NCBI GenBank assembly: GCA_017307375.1
Contig: JAFKFH010000005.1
Span: 496,001-560,000 of the forward strand
Origin: Alphaproteobacteria bacterium
Lineage (GTDB): Bacteria > Pseudomonadota > Alphaproteobacteria > Ferrovibrionales > Ferrovibrionaceae
DNA: 64,000 bases
Reading direction: 5' to 3'
Position numbers and translations under genes: made by a program. The notes below the pieces were generated by a model that saw nothing but the letters and a program-made list of their open reading frames with translations, searched no databases and had not been told where the DNA came from. Each line of letters begins with the position of its first letter. The first letter of the stretch is position 1. This document shows, one piece after another, positions 51,088-59,274 of this stretch.

Positions 51088-51906
51088 TCAGCGCCGGGCC
51101 CGCCGCCGCTGCAGCATCAGGACGGTGCCCAGCGCCGCCACGATCACGGTGAACGACAGGCCGGTCGTGGTCGTGCCCAGCGCGTAGAGAACCGGTGTGG
51201 TGACGTTGGTCGTCATCCCGTAGATCTCGAGCGGCAGCGTGTTGAAAGATCCTGCAGTCATCAGCGTGCGGGCGAACTCGTCATAGGACAGCGTGAAGCC
51301 GAACAGCCCGACGCCGATCAGCGACGGCAGGATGATCGGCAGCACGACATGGCGCACCGATTGCCACGGCGTGGCGCCGAGGTCGCGGGCAGCCTCCTCA
51401 TAGGCCGGGCTGAAGCGATTGAACACCGCGAACATGATCAAGAGGCCGAACGGCAGGGTCCAGGTCAGATGGGCACCGAGGGCCGACGAATACCACGTCG
51501 GCTCCAGCCCGAGAATGTTGAACATCAGCCCGATGCCGAGCGAGACCAGGATCGACGGCACGATCAGGCTGGCGATCGCGAGATAGAAGATGGCGCCGGC
51601 CCCCCGGAACCGGTTGCGGAAGGCCAGTCCCGCGGCAAAGGAAAAGACAACGGTGATCGCCATGACGATCAGGCCCAGGATCGCCGAGCGCGAGAACGAG
51701 CCGCCGAAATCGCCGACCGCCTGCTGCTCGGTCAGGTTCCTGAACCAGTGCAGCGACGAGCCGTTCATCGGAAAGGTCAGCCCGCCGTCGGGGCCCTGGA
51801 ACGACAGGATCAGGATGGTCGAGATCGGGCCGTAGAGGAACAGCACGAACAGCACGAAGAAGGCGGCGAGGCACCAGAAGGCGAGACCGCGCTTGGCCTG
51901 ATGCAT
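51088..51906 (-). CDS. ABC transporter permease, PotC-like
   Basis: This 272-residue inner-membrane permease belongs to the spermidine/putrescine/thiamine-type importers. Six hydrophobic segments are seen, the first at residues ~10-32. The ATPase-coupling EAA motif reads EEAARDLGATPWQSVRHVVLP at about 178-198. It follows the other permease by one base and is probably coupled to it. The N-terminus is ordinary for the family. Substrate cannot be derived from the permease. Confidence 0.92.
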   Translation of the reverse strand: MHQAKRGLAFWCLAAFFVLFVLFLYGPISTILILSFQGPDGGLTFPMNGSSLHWFRNLTEQQAVGDFGGSFSRSAILGLIVMAITVVFSFAAGLAFRNRFRGAGAIFYLAIASLIVPSILVSLGIGLMFNILGLEPTWYSSALGAHLTWTLPFGLLIMFAVFNRFSPAYEEAARDLGATPWQSVRHVVLPIILPSLIGVGLFGFTLSYDEFARTLMTAGSFNTLPLEIYGMTTNVTTPVLYALGTTTTGLSFTVIVAALGTVLMLQRRRARR

Positions 51907-51907
51907 G

Positions 51908-52816
51908 TCACAGCTCCTTGCGGATATCGACGATGCGCAGCATGGCCGCGACCATCAGCAGGACGATGACCAGCAGCACGACGGCGTTGGCCGCGGCGGC
52001 CGGGTATTGCAGCAGCGAGATCTGGTTGGCGATCATCAGCCCGACCGAGGCGCTCTGCCCGCCGCTCATCAGCCGGACGGTGATGAAATCGCCCATCACC
52101 AGCGTGACGATGAAGATCGAGCCGATGGCAATGCCGGATTTCGACAGCGGCACGATCACGTTGGTCAGGATCTGCCAGCCGCTGGCACCGGCATCGCGCG
52201 CCGCCTCGATCAGGCTGCGGTCGATGCGCATCATCGAGTTGAAGATCGGCACGACCATGAACAGCGTGTAGAGATGGACAAAGGCCAGGACGACGCTGAA
52301 ATCGGAGAACAGCAGGAATTCGAGCGGGTGGTCGACGATGCCGAGGTTGATCAGCGTCTGGTTGATCAGCCCGTTGCGGCCCAGGAACGGGATCCAGGAA
52401 ATCATCCGGATGATGTTCGATGTCCAGAACGGGATCGTGCAGACCAGGAACAGCGCGGTCTGCCACACCACCGACTGGACGTGGAAGGCCAGGAAATAGG
52501 CGACGATGAAGCCGATCAGCAAGGTCAGCGCCCAGACCAGGACGGTGAACTTCACCGTGTTCAGGTAGATCTTCCAGGTGACCGGCGACCCCAGCAATTC
52601 CTGGTAGTTGGTCAGCACGAAGTCGGGAATGACCTGGACGCTGTCGTAGTCCCAGAACGAGACGATGACGATCGTCAGGATCGGAATCACCAGGAACAGC
52701 ACGAAGACGGCGGTCAGCGGCGCGACCTGCAGATAGGGTCGCCAGGCGGTGGGGATTCCGAGACCACGGGCCGGCGGGGCCTCGTCGGCGGCTTCGGTCG
52801 TGACGGTCGTGGTCAT
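51908..52816 (-). CDS. ABC transporter permease, PotB-like
   Basis: This 302-residue permease is the partner of the PotC-like protein. It has a ~25-residue hydrophilic N-terminus, six hydrophobic segments and the EAA motif (EAARDAGASGWQILTNVIVP) at about 210-230. The ATG at 52814-52816 has GGGGA five bases upstream; another ATG five codons earlier is possible. It lies 44 bases after the substrate-binding protein gene. Confidence 0.92.
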   Translation of the reverse strand: MTTTVTTEAADEAPPARGLGIPTAWRPYLQVAPLTAVFVLFLVIPILTIVIVSFWDYDSVQVIPDFVLTNYQELLGSPVTWKIYLNTVKFTVLVWALTLLIGFIVAYFLAFHVQSVVWQTALFLVCTIPFWTSNIIRMISWIPFLGRNGLINQTLINLGIVDHPLEFLLFSDFSVVLAFVHLYTLFMVVPIFNSMMRIDRSLIEAARDAGASGWQILTNVIVPLSKSGIAIGSIFIVTLVMGDFITVRLMSGGQSASVGLMIANQISLLQYPAAAANAVVLLVIVLLMVAAMLRIVDIRKEL

Positions 52817-52860
52817 CGGAATCCCCAGCATCAGGTGGCCTGGACGGTTCTGTCAGGGCC

Positions 52861-54150
52861 TTAGGCGGCGATGAACTCGTTCCACTTCGAGACCATGTAG
52901 CGGTCCTCGTCCATCACCGAGTTCCAGCAGGCGACGGCGCCCATACGGGCCGAGAACGACCCGCCGTCGCGCACCGCGCCGACCTTCTCCATCACCTTGC
53001 CCTCGGGGCTCAGGATGTCGGCGGTGGCGGGCTTGCCCTCCATCCAGTAGCCCCATTCGTTCGGGCTCATGAATTCCTTGGCGGTGTCGAGCACGGCCGA
53101 ATAGTAGCCCTGGCGGTTCAGATACGCGCCGACCCAGCCCGACAGGTACCAGTTGATGTATTCGTAGGCAGCCGCGAGTTCGAGGCCCGAGAGATGCTTG
53201 GCGATGCCCAGCCCGCCGCCCCAGGCGCGGTAGCCTTCCTTGAGCGGCTGGTAAATGCAGGCGATGCCCTTCGACCGGACGGCGGCGACGGCCGGCGACC
53301 ACATCGACTGGATCACCACCTCGCCCGAAGCCATCAGGTTGACGCTTTCGTCGAAGCTTTTCCAGAAGGCGCGGAACTGGCCGGCCTTCTTGGCATCGGT
53401 CATCACCTTCAGGGTCTGATCGATCTCGGCCTTCGTCATGTTGCCCTTGTCGCCGTACTTCACGACGCCCATGGCCTCGCAGATCATCGCCGCGTCCATG
53501 ATGCCGATCGACGGGATGTTCAGGATCGACGTCTTGCCCTTGAAGGCCGGATCCATGATGTCCTTCCAGCTCGAGATCTCGCGGCCGACGAGGTCGGGGC
53601 GAATGCCCAGCGTGTCGGCGTTGTAGATCGTCGGGATCAGCGTCATCCACTGGGTCGGCGCCTTGGCGAACTTCTTGGAATCCTTGCCTTCGACGAAGCC
53701 GACCGTGTGCGGCGCGGTGCCCTGCGCGATCTTGGATTCGGGCGTCAGCTTGCCGTTGATGAAGATCGGCACGATCTTGTCGAAGTTCTTGATCTTCTTC
53801 ACGTCCATCGGCTGCATCACGCCGGTCGGGAAGACCTTCTTGCAGATCCAGTATTCGATGTCGGCGATATCGTAGGATTTCGGCTGGGTGACAGCGCGCT
53901 GGGCGACCGCGTCGGAATCGAGCGCGGTCATCTGCAGGGTGAAGCCCAGGTCCTGCTTCACCTTCTCGGCCACCGCATTGAGGTTTGAGACGCCGGTGCC
54001 GAACTGGCGCAGCGTCACGTTCTTGATGTTCTGGGCCCAGATCGTCGGAAAGCCGGTGATCAGGCCCGAGCCGGCGGCGGCACCGGCCGTGGCGGCCGCG
54101 CCCTTCAGCAGGGCACGGCGGGACGGCATCGAGGGGGTCTTGGACGTCAT
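52861..54150 (-). CDS. Tat-exported ABC substrate-binding protein, PotD-like
   Basis: The 429-residue product carries a twin-arginine signal (SRRALLKG at residues ~10-17, then an Ala/Gly-rich hydrophobic segment), so it folds before export to the periplasm. The mature part has features of class-1 polyamine-type binding proteins, with LFINGKLTPES-like loops, TLIPTIYNADTLGIR and SSWKDIMDPAFKGKTSILN. Family members bind small organic cations, carbohydrates or amino acids. Ligand is not predictable here; the adjacent racemase points to an amino-acid-like or hydantoin-like ligand. Confidence 0.9.
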   Translation of the reverse strand: MTSKTPSMPSRRALLKGAAATAGAAAGSGLITGFPTIWAQNIKNVTLRQFGTGVSNLNAVAEKVKQDLGFTLQMTALDSDAVAQRAVTQPKSYDIADIEYWICKKVFPTGVMQPMDVKKIKNFDKIVPIFINGKLTPESKIAQGTAPHTVGFVEGKDSKKFAKAPTQWMTLIPTIYNADTLGIRPDLVGREISSWKDIMDPAFKGKTSILNIPSIGIMDAAMICEAMGVVKYGDKGNMTKAEIDQTLKVMTDAKKAGQFRAFWKSFDESVNLMASGEVVIQSMWSPAVAAVRSKGIACIYQPLKEGYRAWGGGLGIAKHLSGLELAAAYEYINWYLSGWVGAYLNRQGYYSAVLDTAKEFMSPNEWGYWMEGKPATADILSPEGKVMEKVGAVRDGGSFSARMGAVACWNSVMDEDRYMVSKWNEFIAA

Positions 54151-54193
54151 GTTCTTACGCGCTCCCGGATATTTTCAAGGGTTGAGGCTCAAC

Positions 54194-55198
54194 TCAGGGA
54201 CCAAGCGGGTGAAGGTCTTCGGCCGCCCAACTGGCGCGCACGACGGCACCGACCGTCAGCGGCTGGGCAGCAAAGGCGGTCTCGGACAAGACGACGCCGA
54301 AATCCTCGGCATCGGCGGCGTCGAGCCGCAGATGCACGGAGGCGCCGTGGTATTCGAGGGACTGGACCGTGCCGACGAGGCTGAGCGGGCCGGGTACTTC
54401 GGTCGCGGCCGCCGGCGCCAGGGCGATGCGGTCGGCGCGGATCGTCATCGCCGGGCCGCGGGTCAGCACGTTGTGACCGCCGATGAAGCGCGCGACGAAC
54501 GCGGTCGCCGGGCGGTTGAAGATTTCCTGCGGCGGACCGGCCTGTTCGATCCTGCCCTCGTTCATGACGACGACGAGATCGGCCAGCGCCATCGCCTCGG
54601 TCTGGCTGTGGGTCACGTGGATGAAGGTGATGCCGAGCTCGGTCTGCAGCCGCTTCAGTTCGGCCCGCATGCGATCGCGCAGGAACGGATCGAGGGCCGA
54701 CAGCGGCTCGTCGAGCAGCAGGACGGACGGGTTGGTGATCAGCGCGCGCGCCAGGGCGACGCGCTGCTGCTGGCCGCCCGACAGCTGCGCCGGCAGGCGG
54801 TCGGCATAGCGGTCCATCTGCACCAGCGCGAGCAGTTCGCGCGCCCTGGCCCGGCGCTCCGCCTTGGCCACCCCCTTCATCTTCAGCGAGAAGGCGACAT
54901 TGTCGGTGCAGTCGAGATGGGGAAACAGCGCATAGCTCTGGAACATCATCGCCGTGCCGCGCCGGGCGGGCGGCACGCCGTTGACCTGGCGATTGCCGAT
55001 CAGGAGGTCGCCGTCGCTGATGTCCTCGTGACCGGCGATCATCCGGAGCGTCGAGGTCTTGCCGCAGCCGGAGGGGCCGAGCAGGCAGCAATAGCTGCCC
55101 GGCGGGATCTTGAGGGATACGTGGTCGACCGCGACGGTCCGGCCATAGGCCTTGACCAGACCGATCAGTTCGACGCCGCTTGCACTCGACACGGACAT
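54194..55198 (-). CDS. ABC transporter ATP-binding protein, PotA-like
   Basis: This 334-residue ATPase has Walker A GPSGCGKT at residues 41-48, the signature LSGGQQQR, Walker B VLLLDEPLSALD and the switch His in THSQTEAMAL. A C-terminal TOBE-type region (~265-334) fits the spermidine/putrescine subfamily. It is the first gene of its operon, followed by binding protein, two permeases, racemase and TPR gene. The ATG at 55196-55198 follows AGGGGGAT; an upstream ATG 45 bases earlier has no such site. Confidence 0.94.
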   Translation of the reverse strand: MSVSSASGVELIGLVKAYGRTVAVDHVSLKIPPGSYCCLLGPSGCGKTSTLRMIAGHEDISDGDLLIGNRQVNGVPPARRGTAMMFQSYALFPHLDCTDNVAFSLKMKGVAKAERRARARELLALVQMDRYADRLPAQLSGGQQQRVALARALITNPSVLLLDEPLSALDPFLRDRMRAELKRLQTELGITFIHVTHSQTEAMALADLVVVMNEGRIEQAGPPQEIFNRPATAFVARFIGGHNVLTRGPAMTIRADRIALAPAAATEVPGPLSLVGTVQSLEYHGASVHLRLDAADAEDFGVVLSETAFAAQPLTVGAVVRASWAAEDLHPLGP

Positions 55199-55216
55199 CC
55201 GATCCCCCTGACTGGG

Positions 55217-55238
55217 TTCCGACTGTTCACAATCGGAA
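55217..55238. promoter_or_regulatory. Inverted repeat upstream of the ABC operon
   Basis: TTCCGA (55217-55222) and TCGGAA (55233-55238) are separated by ten bases and lie 19-40 bases before the ATPase start codon, in the 5' leader. A second repeat AACAT/ATGTT lies at about 55250-55266. These may be operator sites for a local regulator, but no regulator gene is adjacent. Confidence 0.35.
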
Positions 55239-55321
55239 TCCATTCAGCAAACATCGTGCCAATGTTTTGCGTACAGTTTTGTCTGCACATTTGCCGATGA
55301 TTCGACAAATGGGCCGCCCAA

Positions 55322-55350
55322 ATTTTAAGCCTTAGGGCGAAGATTGCTAA
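55322..55350 (-). promoter_or_regulatory. Candidate sigma-70 promoter of the ABC operon
   Basis: On the minus strand TTAGCA (-35, 55345-55350) and TAAAAT (-10, 55322-55327) are separated by exactly 17 bases. They lie in an AT-rich stretch that stands out in this GC-rich DNA. The predicted start near 55315 gives a leader of about 115 bases to the ATPase ATG. Confidence 0.45.
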
Positions 55351-55422
55351 AATAAAAAGCAGAAATGCCGCGGAGCGCGCGGCAGAGACGCGGATACTGT
55401 GGCGCACGCCCGCACCGCGAAA

Positions 55423-55440
55423 TTCCGGATCAGACCGGAA
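55423..55440 (-). terminator. Hairpin after the PHB depolymerase gene
   Basis: TTCCGG (55423-55428) and CCGGAA (55435-55440) form a 6-bp stem with a six-base loop, 23 bases downstream of the phaZ stop on the minus strand and followed by TTT. It is short, so termination is only probable. Confidence 0.4.
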
Positions 55441-55462
55441 ATGTCGTCAGAATTGTATACGA

Positions 55463-56674
55463 TCAATCCGTCGAGAGGATGACGTTACGGACCAGCGGGT
55501 AGATCTGGTTGTTCCAGCGCGAGCCGGAAAACACGCCGTAATGCCCGACGCCCGGCTGCAGGTGATGGCGCTTCAGCGCCGGCCGCAGCGAGGTACAGAG
55601 GTCGTGGGCGGCAAGCGTCTGACCGACCGAGCAGATATCGTCGCGCTCGCCCTCGACGGTGAGCAGCGCGGTGCGGCGGATCGCCTTCGGGTTGACGGTG
55701 CGGCCGCGCCAGCGCAACCGCCCCTGCGCCAAGTGGTACTCCTGAAACACGGTCTGGACCGTTTCCAGGTAGAATTCGGCCGGCAGGTCGAGCACGGCGA
55801 AATACTCGTCGTAGAAGACCTTGGTCACCTCGGCCTTTTCGCGTTCCCCGCGGACCAGGTTGTCGTAGAGGTCGAGATGGGCGCGGACATGGCGCTCGGG
55901 ATTGAGGCTCATGAACGCGGTGAGCTGCATGAAACCCGGATAGACCCGCCGCATCGCCCCTTCGAACTGAAACGGCACGGTCGAGATCAGCATCTTCTCG
56001 AACCACTCGATCGGCCGGGTGGTGGCGAGTTCGTTGACCTTGGTCGGATTGAGCCGGCAGTCGATCGGCCCGGCCATCAGCGTCAGCGAGCGCGGCAGGG
56101 CCGGGTTGTTGTCCTCGGCCATGATCGCCGTGGCGGCGAGCGCCTGGACGCAGGGCTGGCACACGGCGACGACATGCGCGCCCGGCCCCAGCGTCTCCAG
56201 GAACTTGATCAGATAGTCGACATAATCGTCGAAACCGAAGCGACCGTGCCTCAGGCTGACGTCGCGGGCATTGTGCCAGTCGGTGATGTAGACGTCATGC
56301 TCGGACAGCAGGGTCTTGACCGTACCGCGCAGCAGCGTGGCGAAATGGCCCGACATCGGCGCGACCACCAGCACCCGCGGCTGGGTGGTCGTGACGCCTT
56401 CCTTCTTGAAATTGAGCAGCGTGCCGAACGGCAGGGTCAGCGTCGCTTCCTCGACCACGCGAACTTCGCGGCCGTCGACCGTGACCGTATCGATCTCGTA
56501 GGACGGCCGGGTGTGGGTCAGCCCCGCCCGCTCGATCATCTCGCAGGCCGCCGCCATCCGGCGCAGGAAGGGCGTGCCGCCCCAGCCGTGATCGATCATC
56601 GGCCGGGTCATCCGAGCCATGGCCCGGAGCGGTGCCATCAGGTCGGCCTGGGTCTGGTAGGAGAAGTACATCAT
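55463..56674 (-). CDS. phaZ: Intracellular polyhydroxybutyrate depolymerase
   Basis: This enzyme mobilises stored PHB granules. The 403-residue product matches the intracellular PhaZ family (about 400 residues): MMYFSYQTQADLMAPLRAMA at the start, then LLNFKKEGV, VYITDWHNARDV and VAVCQPCVQA. The lipase-box-like site holds cysteine and not serine (Cys172 or Cys175); the family uses a Cys-Asp-His triad. The C-terminal TVEGERDDIC and LQPGVGHYGVFSGSRW give the Asp and His. The start at 56674 (adjacent ATG at 56671) fits the family; the open frame runs to 56824 but adds unrelated residues. The gene is divergent from a GST-like gene. Confidence 0.93.
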   Translation of the reverse strand: MMYFSYQTQADLMAPLRAMARMTRPMIDHGWGGTPFLRRMAAACEMIERAGLTHTRPSYEIDTVTVDGREVRVVEEATLTLPFGTLLNFKKEGVTTTQPRVLVVAPMSGHFATLLRGTVKTLLSEHDVYITDWHNARDVSLRHGRFGFDDYVDYLIKFLETLGPGAHVVAVCQPCVQALAATAIMAEDNNPALPRSLTLMAGPIDCRLNPTKVNELATTRPIEWFEKMLISTVPFQFEGAMRRVYPGFMQLTAFMSLNPERHVRAHLDLYDNLVRGEREKAEVTKVFYDEYFAVLDLPAEFYLETVQTVFQEYHLAQGRLRWRGRTVNPKAIRRTALLTVEGERDDICSVGQTLAAHDLCTSLRPALKRHHLQPGVGHYGVFSGSRWNNQIYPLVRNVILSTD

Positions 56675-56841
56675 TCGTTGCGTATGGCGGCCGACCGGGT
56701 TGATGCGACAACACGTTTTGCGAAAAACCGACGCTAGTCTGAAAAGGCTAGTGCATTTTCTGCTGCAGTGCGAGAAACTTGTTGCGACGCACGCGTCACG
56801 TTTCGTCACCGAATGCTGCAGCACCCGATGGGACCATCAGG
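56675..56841. promoter_or_regulatory. Divergent region between phaZ and GST-like gene
   Basis: This 167-bp gap holds two copies of TGCTGCAG (56761-56768 and 56814-56821; the second is part of the palindrome TGCTGCAGCA), spaced 53 bases apart, about five helical turns. PhaR regulators of PHB genes in related bacteria bind TGC-rich sites of the form CTGC-N3/4-GCAG; here the arms overlap, so a match is only suggestive. A CTAG repeat (around 56734-56751) lies upstream. Confidence 0.4.
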
Positions 56842-57612
56842 ATGAAAAGCAATCTCCGGGCGAAGACGGCCAAGGCCGCGCCGGTGAAAACGCCAGCCGT
56901 CAAGGCCGCGGCAAAAAAGAAGGTGGCCGCCGCAGCCGCACCCGCCACTGCGGTGGCGCCGAAGGCGACGCTGTCGATCTCGTCGAAGAACTATTCTTCC
57001 TGGTCGCTGCGCGGCTGGCTGATCTGCCGGATGGCCGGGCTTGACTTCGAGGAAGTGGTGCTGCCGTCGGACGATCCGTCGACGCGTGCCGAACTGCTGC
57101 TGCTGTCGCCGTCGTTCCTGGTGCCCAAGCTGACGCATAACGGCATCGCGGTTTGGGACACGCTGGCGATCGCCGACTATCTGAACGAGATCTTCCCCGA
57201 GGCCGGGCTGTTCCCCGCCGACCTCGCCGCCCGCGCCCATTGCCGGTCGATCGCCGGCGAGATGCATTCGGGCTTTGCCAATCTGCGCGCCGCGCTGCCG
57301 ATGAACCTGAAGGCGCACCATCCGAATTTCAAGGTGTGGGCCGGCGCCCAGGCCGATATCGACCGGATCACCACGATCTGGCGCGGCTGCTTTGCCGCCT
57401 ACAAGGGCAGCCATCTGTTCGGAGACAAGCCGACCGTCGCCGATGCGATGTATGCCCCGGTCTGCACCCGCCTCCTCACCTACGACGTCAAGCTCGATCC
57501 GGAAAGTGCCGCCTATTGCCGGCGCGTGATGGCTTGGCCGGACATGGTCGAGTGGGTCGAGGCCGCCCGCAGCGAGCCGGACGAGGTCGAGGAACTCGAC
57601 GTCGAGTTCTGA
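56842..57612 (+). CDS. Glutathione S-transferase-like protein with Lys/Ala-rich N-terminal tail
   Basis: The 256-residue product has a ~42-residue low-complexity tail of alternating Lys, Ala and Pro (AAPVKTPAVKAAAKKK), then a thioredoxin-like GST N-domain (residues ~45-120; SISSKNYSSWSLRGWLICRM) and an all-helical C-domain (~130-245; ending GDKPTVADAMYAPVCTRLL). The tail is like those of histone-like or granule-associated proteins and is not normal for GSTs. No later start codon with a good ribosome-binding site was seen, so I keep the tail. Its divergence from phaZ suggests a link to PHB metabolism, but that is inferred only. Confidence 0.85.
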   Translation: MKSNLRAKTAKAAPVKTPAVKAAAKKKVAAAAAPATAVAPKATLSISSKNYSSWSLRGWLICRMAGLDFEEVVLPSDDPSTRAELLLLSPSFLVPKLTHNGIAVWDTLAIADYLNEIFPEAGLFPADLAARAHCRSIAGEMHSGFANLRAALPMNLKAHHPNFKVWAGAQADIDRITTIWRGCFAAYKGSHLFGDKPTVADAMYAPVCTRLLTYDVKLDPESAAYCRRVMAWPDMVEWVEAARSEPDEVEELDVEF

Positions 57613-57648
57613 TAGACTGGCCCCATCGCCGCGTCAGGGAGCTTTGCC

Positions 57649-58206
57649 GTGGAATGGGTCGTCCTGGGGCTGGTCGCAGTCCTCGTCCTCTATGCCATCA
57701 TGGTCTACAACCGTCTGGTCGCGCTGCGGCAGGGCACCGGCCAGGCCTGGGCCGACATCGACGTCCAGATGAAGCAGCGGCTGGACCTGATCCCGAATCT
57801 GGTCGAGACGGTCAAGGGCTATGCCGCCCATGAGCGCCAGACGCTCGATGCCGTGGTCGCGGCCCGCAATGCCGCGGCCCAGGCTGCGGGGCCGCAAGCC
57901 TCGGCGGCGGCCGATACCCTGCTGACCGGCGCGCTGCGCCAGCTTTTCGCGCTGGCCGAAGCCTATCCCGACCTCAAGGCCAACCAGAACTTCCTGGAAC
58001 TGCAGCGCGAACTTTCCGACATCGAGAACAAGATCGCCGCCGCGCGCCGCTTCTTCAACAATGCGGTCGGCGAGTTCAACGCCGCGATCGAGCAGTTCCC
58101 CGCCGTGCTATTCGCCCGCACGCTTGGCTTTGCGCCCCGGGATTTCTTCGAGGTGCCGCCCGAACAGCGCGCCGCCGTCGAAGCCGCGCCACAGGTGAAG
58201 TTCTAG
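57649..58206 (+). CDS. lemA: LemA family protein
   Basis: LemA proteins are small membrane-anchored helical proteins of uncertain function. The 185-residue product has an N-terminal membrane segment (WVVLGLVAVLVLYAIMVYN), then the family hallmark QRLDLIPNLVETVKGYAAHE and a long helix with FLELQRELSDIENKIAAARRF near residues 110-135. It ends with LGFAPRDFFEVPPEQRAAVE. The start is GTG at 57649 with AGGGAG upstream. It is 12 bases before an M48 protease gene, a common pairing. Confidence 0.95.
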   Translation: MEWVVLGLVAVLVLYAIMVYNRLVALRQGTGQAWADIDVQMKQRLDLIPNLVETVKGYAAHERQTLDAVVAARNAAAQAAGPQASAAADTLLTGALRQLFALAEAYPDLKANQNFLELQRELSDIENKIAAARRFFNNAVGEFNAAIEQFPAVLFARTLGFAPRDFFEVPPEQRAAVEAAPQVKF

Positions 58207-58218
58207 GCCCGATCGGCC

Positions 58219-59241
58219 ATGCGCACGCTGGGTCTGCGCACCCAGATCTGGAACAACGCGCTGAAATCCATCCTGCTGATGGCCGGCTTTCCCGTGCTGC
58301 TGCTGCTGATCGTCTACGGCGTCTCGGTGCTGGGGGTGGCGCTCGAGGACCAGGAGGTGATCCCCGGGCTGGTCGAGGCAGGCAGGCGCCTGCCGCGCTA
58401 CGTGCCGATCGCCGTTGTCGGCGCGCTGGCGTGGTTTGCCGTGGCCTATCTGATCAACACCCGCGTCGTGCGGGTGATGACGGGCGCCACGCCGGTGACG
58501 CGCGAGCAGGAGCCGCGGCTGCATAACCTGCTGGAAAACCTCTGCATCAGCCGAGGTCTCGCCATGCCCCGCCTTTGCGTCATCGAGACCGATGCCCTCA
58601 ACGCCTTCGCCGCCGGGGTCAGCCGGCCGCAATACATGATCGCGGTGACCCGCGGCCTGATCGACACGCTCGACGATGCCGAACTCGAGGCGGTGCTGGG
58701 GCACGAACTCAGCCATATCCGCAACGGCGATGCCCGGCTGATGATGGTGGCCGCGGTCTTCGTCGGCATCATCTCGCTGGTCTCCGACCAGTTCGGTCGC
58801 CTGATGCGGCTGTTCGGCAACGGCATCGGCCGCCCGTCGTCCTCGTCGAGCGGCGGCAGGGAAAAGGGATCGGGCGGCGGTGCGCTGCTCCTGATCCTGG
58901 TCGCGATCGCCTGTTTCCTGCTGGCCCGCCTGCTGGCGGTCGCGATCCGGCTGGCGATATCGCGCCGGCGCGAATTCATGGCCGATGCCGGCGCGGTCGA
59001 GCTGACGCGCAATCCGGACGCGATGATCGCGGCGCTGCGCAAGATCGAGGGCCGCTCGACCATCGCCGACGCCCCGACGCAATTGCGGCCGATGTATATC
59101 GATGTCGGCGGCCGATCGGGCTTTTCCGGGCTGTTCGCCACCCATCCGCCGATCGCCGACCGTATCGACGCCCTGGTGCGCTATGCCGGCGGCCGCGAAC
59201 CGCAGCCGGCCGCGGGACCCTGGGGGCCGGTGCCGCGTTGA
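58219..59241 (+). CDS. M48 family zinc metalloprotease, HtpX-like
   Basis: This 340-residue membrane protease has the zinc motif HELSH at residues 162-166 and the third ligand Glu252 in EFMAD. Hydrophobic segments are at about 13-35, 55-75, 175-190 and 220-240. Family members degrade damaged membrane proteins. A Ser/Gly/Lys linker (around 205-220) is specific to this protein. The LemA/M48 pair is widespread and may act as one unit, but its substrate is unknown. Confidence 0.93.
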   Translation: MRTLGLRTQIWNNALKSILLMAGFPVLLLLIVYGVSVLGVALEDQEVIPGLVEAGRRLPRYVPIAVVGALAWFAVAYLINTRVVRVMTGATPVTREQEPRLHNLLENLCISRGLAMPRLCVIETDALNAFAAGVSRPQYMIAVTRGLIDTLDDAELEAVLGHELSHIRNGDARLMMVAAVFVGIISLVSDQFGRLMRLFGNGIGRPSSSSSGGREKGSGGGALLLILVAIACFLLARLLAVAIRLAISRRREFMADAGAVELTRNPDAMIAALRKIEGRSTIADAPTQLRPMYIDVGGRSGFSGLFATHPPIADRIDALVRYAGGREPQPAAGPWGPVPR

Positions 59242-59274
59242 TCAATCACCAGAAGCCACAGGGAGTACCAGACG

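Noticed and set aside
49150-51969. 939-codon plus-strand open frame opposite TPR, racemase and permease genes
   Set aside because: It spans three recognised genes on the other strand and has a low-complexity His/Gln/Arg/Gly composition.
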